Positions 25,999 to 34,928 of a DNA stretch of 56,545 bases are shown here, in pieces. Position 1 is the first letter of the stretch; the number at the start of each line of letters is the position of its first letter. The notes beneath the pieces were generated by a model. That model did not search any database, had not been told where the DNA came from, and saw only the letters and a list, made by a program, of their open reading frames with translations. The stretch comes from Anaerolineaceae bacterium (GTDB taxonomy: Bacteria; Chloroflexota; Anaerolineae; Anaerolineales; Anaerolineaceae). Location: the NCBI GenBank assembly GCA_003563055.1, contig PWSY01000174.1:1-56545 (forward strand). The letters run 5' to 3'. Both the position numbers and the translations under genes were made by a program.

Positions 25999-27048
25999 TT
26001 AGCGTTGAACACGTCCAGAAACATCACCTTTGAGTAAATTTTCAATTTCCTTGACTTTAACTCGGTTAAAATCACCGGAAATGGCGTGCTTGAGACAAGA
26101 TGCTGCAGCAGCAAAATTTAAGGCTTTTTCGTCATCCATTTCATTGATCAGACCATAGATCAAGCCACCTGCGAAGGCATCCCCACCGCCAACCCGATCC
26201 AAAATATTGTAGATTTCGTACCGTCGGCTGACGATAAAATCGCTTCCATTATATAAACACGCTGCCCAACCATTATGATCAGCGCTGTAAGATTCGCGGA
26301 GTGTGATCGCCTGTTTCTTTAAGTTGGGGAACACTTCAAACACTTTTTTTGCGAGAGCTTCATAGTGACCAAGATCAAGTTCTCCTGATTGAACCTGAAT
26401 GTCGGTTTTTTTACTGCTTTCAACGGTGATTCCCAGAGATTTTTGACAATCTTCCTCGTTGGCAATCCCTATATCAACATAGGTCACAATCTCCCGCATT
26501 ATTTTCTCAGCAGGTTGGCCCCACTTCCACAACTTTCCACGATAGTTATAATCACATGATATTGTGATCCCCATCGCTTTGGCTTGTTTGACGGCTTCGA
26601 GGGTTAATTCAGCCGCACTTTCACTAATTGCAGGAGTAATTCCGGTGACATGGAACCAATTTCGGTCTGCGAAAATATTCTCCCAATCAAAGGTGCCGCT
26701 CTTTGCTGTTGCGATTGATGATCCTGCCCGATCGTAGACAACAATGGATGGACGCTGGTTTGTACCAGCTTCAAGAAAATACCCCCCCACACGATCACCC
26801 GTGCGTGCGATTAAGGATGTATCTACACCGTGATAATTTAACTCGGCAATGCAGGCATCACCGATAGCATTGGCAGGGAGTGCAGTAACAAAGGCAGCCT
26901 CAAGACCATAATTGGCAAGTGATACTGCCACATTCGCCTCGCCACCACCAAAGGTGGCTTCAAACCTTGGGGTTTGGAAAAAGCGCTCAAAACCTGGCGA
27001 TTTCAGGCGGAGCATGATTTCACCAAAAGTAATAATCCGTTTGTTCAT
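25999..27048 (-). CDS. kdgK: 2-keto-3-deoxygluconate kinase (PfkB family)
   Basis: A 349-residue PfkB-family sugar kinase. N-terminal [15 protein letters not shown] is followed by [16 protein letters not shown], the first family signature; the catalytic signature [16 protein letters not shown] is near residues 290-305. [23 protein letters not shown] is split here as [11 protein letters not shown] and [11 protein letters not shown], the pattern typical of KDG kinases. It would phosphorylate 2-keto-3-deoxygluconate to KDPG, which the adjacent aldolase then splits. Both are on the same strand, separated by 84 bp. KDG arises from uronic acids or related sugar acids, so this pair would serve glycan-derived uronates. 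Confidence 0.88.
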   Translation of the reverse strand: MNKRIITFGEIMLRLKSPGFERFFQTPRFEATFGGGEANVAVSLANYGLEAAFVTALPANAIGDACIAELNYHGVDTSLIARTGDRVGGYFLEAGTNQRPSIVVYDRAGSSIATAKSGTFDWENIFADRNWFHVTGITPAISESAAELTLEAVKQAKAMGITISCDYNYRGKLWKWGQPAEKIMREIVTYVDIGIANEEDCQKSLGITVESSKKTDIQVQSGELDLGHYEALAKKVFEVFPNLKKQAITLRESYSADHNGWAACLYNGSDFIVSRRYEIYNILDRVGGGDAFAGGLIYGLINEMDDEKALNFAAAASCLKHAISGDFNRVKVKEIENLLKGDVSGRVQR

Positions 27049-27132
27049 ATATGACCTGCTCTCTCACTCTTCATTTCCTGGCAAAGCAGAGAACTAAAGA
27101 AACTACCCGTTCGACTACGAGTTCTTTGTACA

Positions 27133-27804
27133 TTATTCTCGAGCGATTTTTATCCAGGACAACACTGACGCCGTTAATTCAGTGATCAAATCAAATTTTC
27201 CTTCACTGATCCATTTCTTTTTAAATAAATCCGATCCCATACCAACCGCACTGACACCGGCATTAAACCACGCTTGAATATTCTCCTGGGTCGCTTTTAC
27301 ACCACCCGTCGGCATGATGCGTGTCCACGGCGTTGGCCCCAGGATTGCTTTAACAAATCCTGGCCCACCGACAGCCTCACCTGGGAAGATTTTAATAATC
27401 TCGACACCCAATTCTTCTGCAAATGAAATTTCACTGGCTGTACCACATCCAGGGATATAAGCCACTTTTCGGCGGTTGCAGATTTTCGCTACTTCTGGGT
27501 TCAATACCGATCCGACAATAAAATTCGCTCCACTTGAGATGTACAGAGACGCTGTACCCGGATCAAGAACGGAGCCAATACCAACAATCAAGGAGGGGTA
27601 TTTTTCTGCAAAATATTCCACCAGTTGAGGAAACAACAAAAACGCGTTATCACCACGATTGGTGAATTCAAAAACTCGTGCACCCCCATCGACAGCTGCA
27701 CTGACGGCTTGTTTTACAACATCAATGTCGGAATTATAGTATAAGGGTACAAAACCGCTTTCGATTATTGTATTCAATACTGTCAAACGAGCAAAACGGG
27801 CCAT
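27133..27804 (-). CDS. eda: KDPG / 4-hydroxy-2-oxoglutarate aldolase (Eda family)
   Basis: A 223-residue class I aldolase. The catalytic Glu is E46 in VFEFTNRG and the Schiff-base Lys is K138 in EIIKIFPG. Surrounding motifs GIGSVLDPG, FIVGSVLNPEV, YIPGCGTASE and MPTGGV are all typical of Eda. It would cleave KDPG to pyruvate and glyceraldehyde 3-phosphate in the cytoplasm. The start is supported by AAAGGAAGAG just before the ATG. It lies 45 bp downstream of the M20 peptidase remnant and upstream of kdgK, giving the expected kinase-aldolase pair. Confidence 0.9.
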   Translation of the reverse strand: MARFARLTVLNTIIESGFVPLYYNSDIDVVKQAVSAAVDGGARVFEFTNRGDNAFLLFPQLVEYFAEKYPSLIVGIGSVLDPGTASLYISSGANFIVGSVLNPEVAKICNRRKVAYIPGCGTASEISFAEELGVEIIKIFPGEAVGGPGFVKAILGPTPWTRIMPTGGVKATQENIQAWFNAGVSAVGMGSDLFKKKWISEGKFDLITELTASVLSWIKIARE

Positions 27805-27849
27805 ATCTCTTCCTTTTCTCTATCTATCCAACATTCTAAATGTTCACAA

Positions 27850-28128
27850 TCACTGATAGGCTATGAAAAATTCAACAAGTACGGATGCAGCCTTCATCAT
27901 CTCATCAATATCCATATGTTCTTTTTCAGAATGACAAACCGACGAGCGACCTTTTCCAAAAACAACTTTTGGAATTCCGGCGATATTTGCATATTGCCAT
28001 GCATCACAGGCTGCAACCATTGCATCTACTTTTCCAGGCAGGCCGTGCTTATACAAGGTATCTTTCAATGTAATGACCAATGGGTGATTTACATCCAACA
28101 TATTGCCAACATTATTGGGTTTTAGCTT
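27850..28128 (-). pseudogene. C-terminal remnant of an M20-family peptidase/deacylase
   Basis: The frame reads KLKPNNVGNMLDVNHPLVIT, then KVDAMVAACDAWQYANIAGI, PKVVFGKGRSSVCHSEKEHM and DIDEMMKAASVLVEFF. This matches the C-terminal part of M20 enzymes (ArgE/DapE type), where the conserved pattern is D-a-x..iP-t-v-x-f-G-p-G..a-H-s-x-x-E-x-x-x-x-x-e-l. The metal-binding His in VCHSEKEHM is kept. The N-terminal three quarters are absent: homology stops at a TAG (28131-28129), next to the IS30 remnant. A short protein from the internal ATG at 28101 would not be functional. Confidence 0.7.
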
Positions 28129-28129
28129 C

Positions 28130-29170
28130 TAGAATTTAATGCACCGATGATTTTTGAAGTATACCACGGGCAGATTAAACATTAGGTACTACACAATTCC
28201 GATTCTGGTAATCTAGCAAAGTTGACCAAACAATATGTCTTAGTCAGCCAACTCTCTGAAATCAGTATCTTCAGGGATATTCTTTCGGAATAATTCATAT
28301 GTGTTAAAATATGCTTCTGTTCCCCAAGCAGTCTAAGTATGAGCAAAAGAACAATCCGCTGTTTAGGCCTCAGAAAATTCAACAATACCAGTGTACTTTT
28401 TGCCATTACTCAAGTTATTGGTATGAACAGGAGAATCTTCGAACAACTCAATGCTGGTGCCTGAGAAAGATTTTTTGGTTTGCTTCTCAACCAGACCCAT
28501 ACAAAAGAACCTTTCTTTCCTAACTACCAGGTTAAGAATTGCACCTTCGATCCCTTTACCAATAATCATGTCAGTTTCCAAATCTTCAACTCGTTCTATT
28601 CTCTCCATGATCTCTGAGCGTTTTTCAATGCGCACCAGACATGGTGTTTTGCCTAGATTATCACCTTTTGCACCTCGTTTTCAATACTTATTCGTGCAGA
28701 GAGGGTGTTTGTAAAATTGACCTCCTTGCTTTTTGCCTTCACTAATCTACTGTTAAATCCAATCATGATTAACCTGGAAGCCATATTTCTTTAAAACTAA
28801 TAGCATGGTTTATTCTAGGTTAAAGTATGTTCGCAAACATCTGTCAATGATCAACCAGTCTTACAGTGTAATCCTCCTTCAGGCATTATTCTTTATCAAT
28901 TCGGTCATTCTTTGGATTTGCATAGTGCGATAGCCTCACTTTTCGGTGTTTCAGTTCAACTTCATCTGATGGCTGATTTATGAAAACAAATTTTTTTCTG
29001 TTTGAGTTTGATTGACCCCTTTTTCATAATCTGATAAATGAGGTATCTTTGTTTATAGGCAAGTTGCAAGCAACACATGAGTGCGTCTTCTAGTGTGGTG
29101 GCGGAAAGAGCCTTATTACGCTTCAACTTACCTATCTCTTAACACATATGTTGCACTTACGAGTTAAATC
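28130..29170 (-). mobile_element. decayed IS30-family insertion sequence
   Basis: The region looks non-coding but contains all segments of an IS30 transposase in order on the minus strand (see the separate pseudogene entry). The right flank (29148-29170) carries TTGCACTTACGAGTTAAATCC on the plus strand, similar to IS30 inverted-repeat ends. The left flank near 28130-28145 has GAATTTAATGCACC, which fits the inverted copy with an internal deletion of about eight bases. Target-site duplications were not recognised. The element sits against the truncated M20 gene, so its insertion or later deletion probably destroyed that gene. Confidence 0.65.
28140..29065 (-). pseudogene. IS30-family transposase, multiple frameshifts and stops
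   Basis: Translated minus-strand segments, in order: QLAYKQRYLIYQIMKKG and HKSAIR (helix-turn-helix with the 'HKSTISR' motif); GYRTMQIQRMTELIKNNA (the 'GYR-KQAQRM' linker); VNHDWI-stop-Q, then EGKKQGGQFYKHP (the 'SHEWIYQYI..KKQGG-LYKHLR' motif); VRIEKRSEIMERIERVEDLE; TDMIIGKGIEGAILNLVVRK (the first catalytic Asp region, 'GDTIIGKGHKGAL'); then NLSNGKKYTG, where the second catalytic Asp ('FDNGKEF') is Ser. The C-terminal part continues in another frame as YFNTYELFRKNIPEDTDFRE. Stops and frame changes are scattered throughout, so the copy is dead. Confidence 0.75.
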
Positions 29171-29333
29171 CAAACTATACAATATCACATAATGATAATC
29201 TTTTATAGAACACCTCTCATCTCCGACCATAAAATGGCTATTTCCGACACATCCTGCCTTTCTTCCTGCCGCCGAACCCAATCAGGTGACTGGAATAAAG
29301 TCTCCCCACCATCTTCTGACATCATGGGTAGTT

Positions 29334-31601
29334 ATGAAAAATAACAGAGAAAAACCACACAGCCAGAAAAACAATACCACATTAACCAAATCTGAAAAGA
29401 TAGAAAAACTCCCCTGGACCATCGCCTACGTTGCCACCAATTCCATAGCTGTCCACTTAACCTTCATCGGATCAATTTTTATCCTCTATCTCAATGAATT
29501 GGGGATCAACAAAGGCTTGCTGGGGGTTATTCTTTCCTTGCTTCCCTTTATCAATATCCTTTCGATTTTTGTAGCGCCCAAGATTAATGAATTCGGCGTT
29601 CGCAAAGTATTTATCATCAGCTTTACAATTCGCTATTTAATTTGGCTGCCAATCATCTTTTCGCCATGGGTCAGAAATCAGTATGGGGAAAATGCAATGG
29701 TCTTGCTTTTAATTTCGATTGTGATCATCTTCGCATTTTTCAGGATGGTTAACCTGGTGGCAATCCTTCCTTGGAAGCAGGAAATCATTCCTGAATCCAT
29801 TCGCGGGATCGTGTCTGCAAAACAAATGGTCTTTGCAAATATCGCAAACATCGTTACCGTCACATTAGCGGCTATTTACATCGAACATTCCCAGGGCATC
29901 AGGCCGTTTAATGTCTTGTTTGTTTTAGGTGTCATCATTGGCTTAATTGCCGCTTGGGAAGCGTCTCACTTCCCTGGCGGTGCTCCCAAAAGAAGGGATA
30001 AGTTAAAAGATTCGATCCTACACCAAATCTTTTCACCTCTTAAAGATCATGATTTTCGCAAATATATGCATGGCACAGGATGGATCATTCTGGCCGAATC
30101 ACTTTTTCCCTATGTCGTGCTCTACATGCGTGAAGGCATTGGACTCAGCGCAGGCAATGTTGTTCTGCTTCAAACCGGGTCATTAGTCGGTGGTGCTGTA
30201 ACCAGTTATCTTTGGGGTTGGGCGGCAGACCGTTTTGGCAGCAAACCCATTCTGCATGTCAATACGGTTTTATTCGCGATATTGCCTATCCTCTGGTTTG
30301 TGATGCCATACCAATCCCCTCTCAGCGTAACTATCGCCATGGCTATAGCTTTTTTGCAGGGAGCAGCCCAAATGGGAAGATTCATTGGAAATTCCCGTCT
30401 ACTGTATAATCGGATCGTCCCAATTAAATCATCTGCGGCTTACATGGCTTTATATAATGCCTGGTTGGGTCTCATTATGGGTGGGAGCCAATTATTGGGC
30501 GGTGCACTATTGAACGCTATTTCAGACTTATCCGGTTCCTTGTGGCGTTTCCCTATTAATGAGTATAGCGTTTTATTCGGCTTTATTTTTCTATTTTCCA
30601 TTTTAGGCATCATCGTAACAACCTTTATAGAAACGAAAGATGAAATTAGCATGGGGGAATTTGTAGGCATGTTTTTTAGAGGCAACCCATTGTTGGCATT
30701 TGAAACCCTGATCAGTTTTCAACGCCCAAAAACAGAACGCGACACCATCAGCCTCACTGAACGAATAGGTCGCGCCCAATCTGACCTGACCATTGATGAA
30801 TTACAGTCCAGCCTGAATGATCCCAGATTTTATGTTAGGTACGAGGCATTAATATCCATTGCCAGGCATCATCCACATCCCCAATTAACCAAATCACTCA
30901 TCAATATCCTGAATGGAAAAGATCCAGCGTTGAGTGTCATCAGCGCCTGGGCTTTGGGCCGCATAGATGATCCAACTGCCCATTATGCACTTAGAAACGC
31001 ATTGATATCATCAGAGTTTCGATCAGTAAAAGCACACTGTGCAAGGTCACTGGGTGCATTAGGAGATGTCCAATCGATACCAATATTGATCAATTTATTT
31101 AACCAGGAAACGGACCGAGGCTTATTACAATCCTACGCTGTTGCGCTTGGCCATCTTGGTGTGAGTAGTGTATTTGATGATATTGTTAAATTATTGCTTT
31201 ACAAAACAAACAATCAAGATCAGCTAGAACTGGCCCTGACATTGGGCAGGTTGATGGGTGATGAAGATGACTTTATATTGGTCAATCGTCAATTACAGGA
31301 AGATTTCTTCACCAATACCGCCCAATTCCTTCATTCATTTCGTTCTTCATCAGTATTAGCACTTAACCCCAATATATTGAAAATTTGTGAAACCGCCTTT
31401 GCAAATAAAAACCTAAAAAAAGCAGTCGAAGAATTATCAAAGCTGTCCTTGCAGGCGACTCAAGATTTGAGATCAAACCATATCCATCGTTTGGTTAAGG
31501 AGTTCTCAAACTATTTACTCACAATAAAATATGTACGCAAAGATTTGATACTTTTATTGATCTTCATTCTCTATGCGTTAAATGAGCGGAAAATAGACTA
31601 A
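29334..31601 (+). CDS. MFS transporter fused to HEAT-repeat domain
   Basis: A 755-residue protein. About residues 25-445 form a major facilitator superfamily transporter with about 12 hydrophobic segments; the cytoplasmic motif between helices 8 and 9 reads WGWAADRFGSKPILHV, close to the family G-x-x-x-D-R-x-G-R. About residues 490-680 are tandem HEAT-like repeats: PRFYVRYEALISIARHH, then PALSVISAWALGRIDD, SVKAHCARSLGALGD and GLLQSYAVALGHLGV. A final hydrophobic stretch (LILLLIFILYAL) is near the C-terminus. The start used is ATG 29334; a GTG at 29286 would add 16 residues, and neither has a convincing site. The HEAT domain is predicted cytoplasmic and could bind a partner protein. Substrate unknown. 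Confidence 0.82.
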   Translation: MKNNREKPHSQKNNTTLTKSEKIEKLPWTIAYVATNSIAVHLTFIGSIFILYLNELGINKGLLGVILSLLPFINILSIFVAPKINEFGVRKVFIISFTIRYLIWLPIIFSPWVRNQYGENAMVLLLISIVIIFAFFRMVNLVAILPWKQEIIPESIRGIVSAKQMVFANIANIVTVTLAAIYIEHSQGIRPFNVLFVLGVIIGLIAAWEASHFPGGAPKRRDKLKDSILHQIFSPLKDHDFRKYMHGTGWIILAESLFPYVVLYMREGIGLSAGNVVLLQTGSLVGGAVTSYLWGWAADRFGSKPILHVNTVLFAILPILWFVMPYQSPLSVTIAMAIAFLQGAAQMGRFIGNSRLLYNRIVPIKSSAAYMALYNAWLGLIMGGSQLLGGALLNAISDLSGSLWRFPINEYSVLFGFIFLFSILGIIVTTFIETKDEISMGEFVGMFFRGNPLLAFETLISFQRPKTERDTISLTERIGRAQSDLTIDELQSSLNDPRFYVRYEALISIARHHPHPQLTKSLINILNGKDPALSVISAWALGRIDDPTAHYALRNALISSEFRSVKAHCARSLGALGDVQSIPILINLFNQETDRGLLQSYAVALGHLGVSSVFDDIVKLLLYKTNNQDQLELALTLGRLMGDEDDFILVNRQLQEDFFTNTAQFLHSFRSSSVLALNPNILKICETAFANKNLKKAVEELSKLSLQATQDLRSNHIHRLVKEFSNYLLTIKYVRKDLILLLIFILYALNERKID

Positions 31602-31765
31602 TCCATAAAAAATGCACCTTCAATCCCACCAGGCTTATCATCTGCTGCCACTAAATAATCGGATACTTGCCAGATGCTGTATAATTATTAATTAGACCAT
31701 GAAGTAAGTCGGGCCGTATTTTTATCACACTTCTTTATTAAATTCACACCTTCTGAAAGGATAAT

Positions 31766-32974
31766 ATGCAAAACGAATTCCCTGAAGGGCCACCAGGAAT
31801 TCACCCGCCTACTGCCGGACTGGCCAGGATGTTTAGATATAAAAATATCTTGAACCCGATCACTGGTAAGCCCTTTTCAGAAGCTTTCCTGCTTGGCGTG
31901 GGCGGTGGTCTCGATGCAGCTTATATTCTCTTTCAATTCAAACACCTGCCCCACCCGATTCTGGTACTGGGATTCCGTAATCAGTGGAATCAAACAGAAT
32001 TTTTTCTCGAGAATTTAACCAGCCGACTTAATATGGTGGTTCAGTTCAATACATTTGACGATGATCGCAGCGCAGAAAAGGCGTTGCAGGAAACGATCAA
32101 AAAAGGGAATCCTCCCATCGTTTGGGTTGACAAGGCCTGCCTCCCCTATCATCAGTTCCCTTCGACAATGCAAGGTTTAACTAACCACCAGGTTGTGGTC
32201 TATGGACGAGATGCCAAATTATGGCGCCTCTACCTGGATGATATGAGTTCTCAACCACTTGAGATTCGTGAAAAAGCCTTTACCAAAGCCAGAGCCAATC
32301 TGAGCCAGAATAATTATCTGAGCATGGTTTTAGACCGTGCTGATAGCCTGCACGAACGAGATCTTCAAAAAGCCATCATTGAGGGCGTTCAAGAATGTAC
32401 TGTCCGATTAACACGCCCCATAAAAACGATTGGAATAAGCAACCTGACGAACTGGGCAGAAAAAATGATCGATCATCACAATCGACAAGGCTGGCCACAA
32501 GTTTTCAGAGATCGGAAAGGGTTGTTCCCCGCTTTGATAGCAATATATGAATCCATCAAACTGAACGGGACCGGGGGGTTTGCATTGCGCAAGCTCTATT
32601 CAGATTTCCTTCAAGAAGCAGCCGAAATCATCAACAACCCCGCATTGAATGCCGTCGCTGGCCAATATTTACAACTTTCCAATCACTGGTCAGGCCTGGC
32701 TGATAACGCACTTCCCTCAAAAATTCCAGTGTTCGATCGAGCAAAAAACCTGCTCAATAAAAAATATAAAGTTTATCGTGAAGGTGACCTGAAAAGTTAT
32801 CATGACACCACCAAAGACCTGGACGAGCTGAAAGCCAAAATCGCACCAGGGTTTCCATTGGATAATGAACAGGTCAATCAACTTTTTACCCGATTATCAG
32901 GTCAGGTAAAATTAATTGCAGAATTGGAAATGAGTGCTGCTCTGCGCCTTCGAGATTTAAGCCGGCGATGGTAA
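31766..32974 (+). CDS. BtrH N-terminal domain / DUF4872 protein
   Basis: A 402-residue protein. The N-terminal half matches the BtrH_N family: an initial GIHPPTAGLARMF, then FSEAFLLGVGGGLDAAYIL, PPIVWVDKACLPYH, and NHQVVVYGRD followed by LYLDDMSSQPLEI. The C-terminal half fits DUF4872-like helical sequence. BtrH itself transfers an acyl group from a carrier protein to an aminoglycoside; most relatives are uncharacterised. In BtrH-like proteins the opening motif is usually His-Cys; here it is His-Pro, so the nucleophile is missing. AAGGA precedes the ATG. It is 165 bp from the MFS-HEAT gene and 31 bp from the epimerase-like gene. Function unknown. Confidence 0.7.
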   Translation: MQNEFPEGPPGIHPPTAGLARMFRYKNILNPITGKPFSEAFLLGVGGGLDAAYILFQFKHLPHPILVLGFRNQWNQTEFFLENLTSRLNMVVQFNTFDDDRSAEKALQETIKKGNPPIVWVDKACLPYHQFPSTMQGLTNHQVVVYGRDAKLWRLYLDDMSSQPLEIREKAFTKARANLSQNNYLSMVLDRADSLHERDLQKAIIEGVQECTVRLTRPIKTIGISNLTNWAEKMIDHHNRQGWPQVFRDRKGLFPALIAIYESIKLNGTGGFALRKLYSDFLQEAAEIINNPALNAVAGQYLQLSNHWSGLADNALPSKIPVFDRAKNLLNKKYKVYREGDLKSYHDTTKDLDELKAKIAPGFPLDNEQVNQLFTRLSGQVKLIAELEMSAALRLRDLSRRW

Positions 32975-33011
32975 CCGTTTAATATTTAGTTTATTAACAC
33001 AAGAGGTGCGT

Positions 33012-34016
33012 ATGAATATATTGATCTTAGGCGGTAAAAGATTCCTGGGCATTGCCCTGGTTGACGCCATTCTTCAAGCAGGACACACACCAACGCTCTT
33101 CAACCGGGGCCTCACAAAACCAGACCTGTTTCCTATGATTGAAAACCTGGTTGGAGATAGGAATGGTGATCTTCGGGCCTTGCGGGGAAAAGAATGGGAT
33201 GCAGTCATTGATACAAGTGGGTATATACCCCGAATTGTCAAACAGACAGCGGAATTTCTCTCTGATAAATGTGAGATTTACACATTTATTTCAACAATAT
33301 CTGTCTACAGTGATTATAATTCTCCGGATATCACAGAAAGTTATCCCCTGGCGCAGCTTGAAGACCCCTCCAATGAGGATTACTCTGGTGATGCCCATGG
33401 CCCATTAAAAGCCCTGTGCGAGTATGAAATACAACAAGCCTTTGATGGCAAAGTCTTTGTGGTCAGGCCAGGTTTGATCGTCGGCCCTAACGATCCAACC
33501 GACCGATTCACTTATTGGCCCTGGCGGGTCTCTTTAGGTGGAAAAGTTTTAGCGCCGACACCCCCTAGTTCGAATTTACAGTTCATTGACGTGCGAGATT
33601 TAGCTGAATTCATCGTGATGATGATAGAGAATAAAAGTGAGGGGGTTTATAACCTCACTGGGCCAAGAAAACCAGCAACCTTCGGCTCGTTGCTCGTCTC
33701 TTGCCGCGAGGTTTCACTTTCTAACGCCAGCTTTGTATGGGTGGATGAATATTTTTTGCTCAATGAAGGCGTCGTCCCATTTACCGATCTACCGCTTTGG
33801 GTTCCCACTTCAGATCCTGCTTTGACAGGTTTATATAACATCAATATTACCAAAGCCATCAAAGCAGGCTTAACCTTCCGCCCGCTGTCAAAAACTGTGG
33901 CCGACACACTGACATGGCTCAAAACCCAGCCAGAACGCAAGAAAATGAAAGTGGGCATGGACATTGCCAGGGAGACAGAACTTTTACTGAAATATCAGAA
34001 GCAAAAAGAAAAATAA
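33012..34016 (+). CDS. NAD-dependent epimerase/dehydratase family protein
   Basis: A 334-residue atypical short-chain dehydrogenase/reductase. The N-terminal nucleotide motif is ILGGKRFLG, and the Rossmann strand ending ISTISVYSD, with the Tyr after Ser, is followed by GPLKALCEYEI, giving the S..YxxxK-like catalytic arrangement in modified form (the Tyr of the usual YxxxK is not present; GPLKALCE is the equivalent segment). The protein resembles CSP41/isoflavone-reductase-like members. The ATG at 33012 is chosen because AGAGG precedes it by 5 nt; a GTG two codons earlier would overlap the site. Nothing in the context indicates the substrate. Confidence 0.8.
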   Translation: MNILILGGKRFLGIALVDAILQAGHTPTLFNRGLTKPDLFPMIENLVGDRNGDLRALRGKEWDAVIDTSGYIPRIVKQTAEFLSDKCEIYTFISTISVYSDYNSPDITESYPLAQLEDPSNEDYSGDAHGPLKALCEYEIQQAFDGKVFVVRPGLIVGPNDPTDRFTYWPWRVSLGGKVLAPTPPSSNLQFIDVRDLAEFIVMMIENKSEGVYNLTGPRKPATFGSLLVSCREVSLSNASFVWVDEYFLLNEGVVPFTDLPLWVPTSDPALTGLYNINITKAIKAGLTFRPLSKTVADTLTWLKTQPERKKMKVGMDIARETELLLKYQKQKEK

Positions 34017-34045
34017 CCGGTTATCTTCAGTAGAATATACCTGGA

Positions 34046-34561
34046 TTATTCATAAGTTTCCCAATGGACGCGTTCAGGATCATACTGTGTACGGGCAGGT
34101 TTTTCCTGTGCCGGATAACCCACATAGATAATGTTTAGTGGTTTGACATGGTCAGGTAATTTCAATAACTTAGTAATACGTTTTGTAAAAATATGGACAG
34201 GGTGGACACCTAACCAGACAGTCCCCAAGCCCAACCCCACCGCAGCCAGTAAAATGTTTTCTGTGGCGGCACAGCAGTCCTGAACCCAGAACTTCCCGGC
34301 CATAGGGTGTTTAAAAAAAGAGGTGTTACCACACACTGCAATAGCAGCAGGCGCATTGAATTTGCCAAACATCAAAGTTGAACGAATGGCATCCATCATC
34401 TCAGTTTCAGTGATGACAACGAATTCCCAGGGTTTTATGTTCATAGCTGAAGGTGCAGCCATGGCAGCTTTTAATAATGTTTCCAGTTTTTCCCTCTCAA
34501 CTGGTTTGTCTTCGTATTTCCGAATACTACGACGTGCATAAATAGTTTCAATAATGGTCAT
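34046..34561 (-). CDS. nitroreductase family protein
   Basis: A 171-residue FMN-dependent nitroreductase-fold protein. N-terminal IYARRSIRKYEDKPVERE and PSAMNIKPWEFVVI form the FMN-phosphate site typical of this family. GLGLGTVWLGVHP is the conserved C-terminal FMN loop. The ATG at 34561 follows AAAGGA with 5-nt spacing; a longer frame to 34633 includes remnants of the neighbouring hydrolase. Such enzymes reduce nitro groups, quinones or flavins with NAD(P)H. It stands alone, 3' of the hydrolase remnant. Confidence 0.88.
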   Translation of the reverse strand: MTIIETIYARRSIRKYEDKPVEREKLETLLKAAMAAPSAMNIKPWEFVVITETEMMDAIRSTLMFGKFNAPAAIAVCGNTSFFKHPMAGKFWVQDCCAATENILLAAVGLGLGTVWLGVHPVHIFTKRITKLLKLPDHVKPLNIIYVGYPAQEKPARTQYDPERVHWETYE

Positions 34562-34629
34562 CTTTTTCCTTTCGCCAATGCTGTTTTCACATCTATCATC
34601 AACATATACCTTGCGTTTGAAATCGTCAA

Positions 34630-34875
34630 TCATTCACCCAATTCTAGCTTGTCTGCAAGCGCTCGTGATTTATCCAGCGGAATGATCTGGTCCGCATTAC
34701 CTGCCGTAATAAGCGCTGACACCAGTATTTTCTCGAATAGCGCCGTTTGGTCTGGACTTTCTGCCATCCCAGACAAAGCCCCTATGATACCATTAATCGG
34801 TGTGTTGATAATCATGCTGTAAGGCCTCTTAATAACTGCCCTATCCAAAGACAATCTCGGCCCCAATGATTCCAT
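34630..34875 (-). pseudogene. internal remnant of an alpha/beta hydrolase
   Basis: The 81-residue frame reads SMIINTPINGIIGALSGMAE, PDQTALFEKI, then LITAGNADQIIPLDKSRALA. In alpha/beta hydrolases this is the end of the cap region and the strand bearing the catalytic Asp ('P-x-L-v-i-x-G-x-x-D-x-i-x-P'). The N-terminal half with the nucleophile, and the C-terminal strand with the catalytic His, are absent, although ISNARYMLMI appears in another frame just downstream. It is too short and incomplete to be an enzyme. Confidence 0.6.
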
Positions 34876-34928
34876 CAGGGTTATTCAGTTTATTTTCGCT
34901 TTCATCTTAATACGCTTTCTCTATGATT

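Noticed and set aside
31602-31765. Minus-strand open stretch YLVAADDKPGGIEGAFFMD just downstream of the MFS-HEAT gene
   Set aside because: Less than 30 codons, no start site or recognisable homology; may be an old remnant but cannot be supported.
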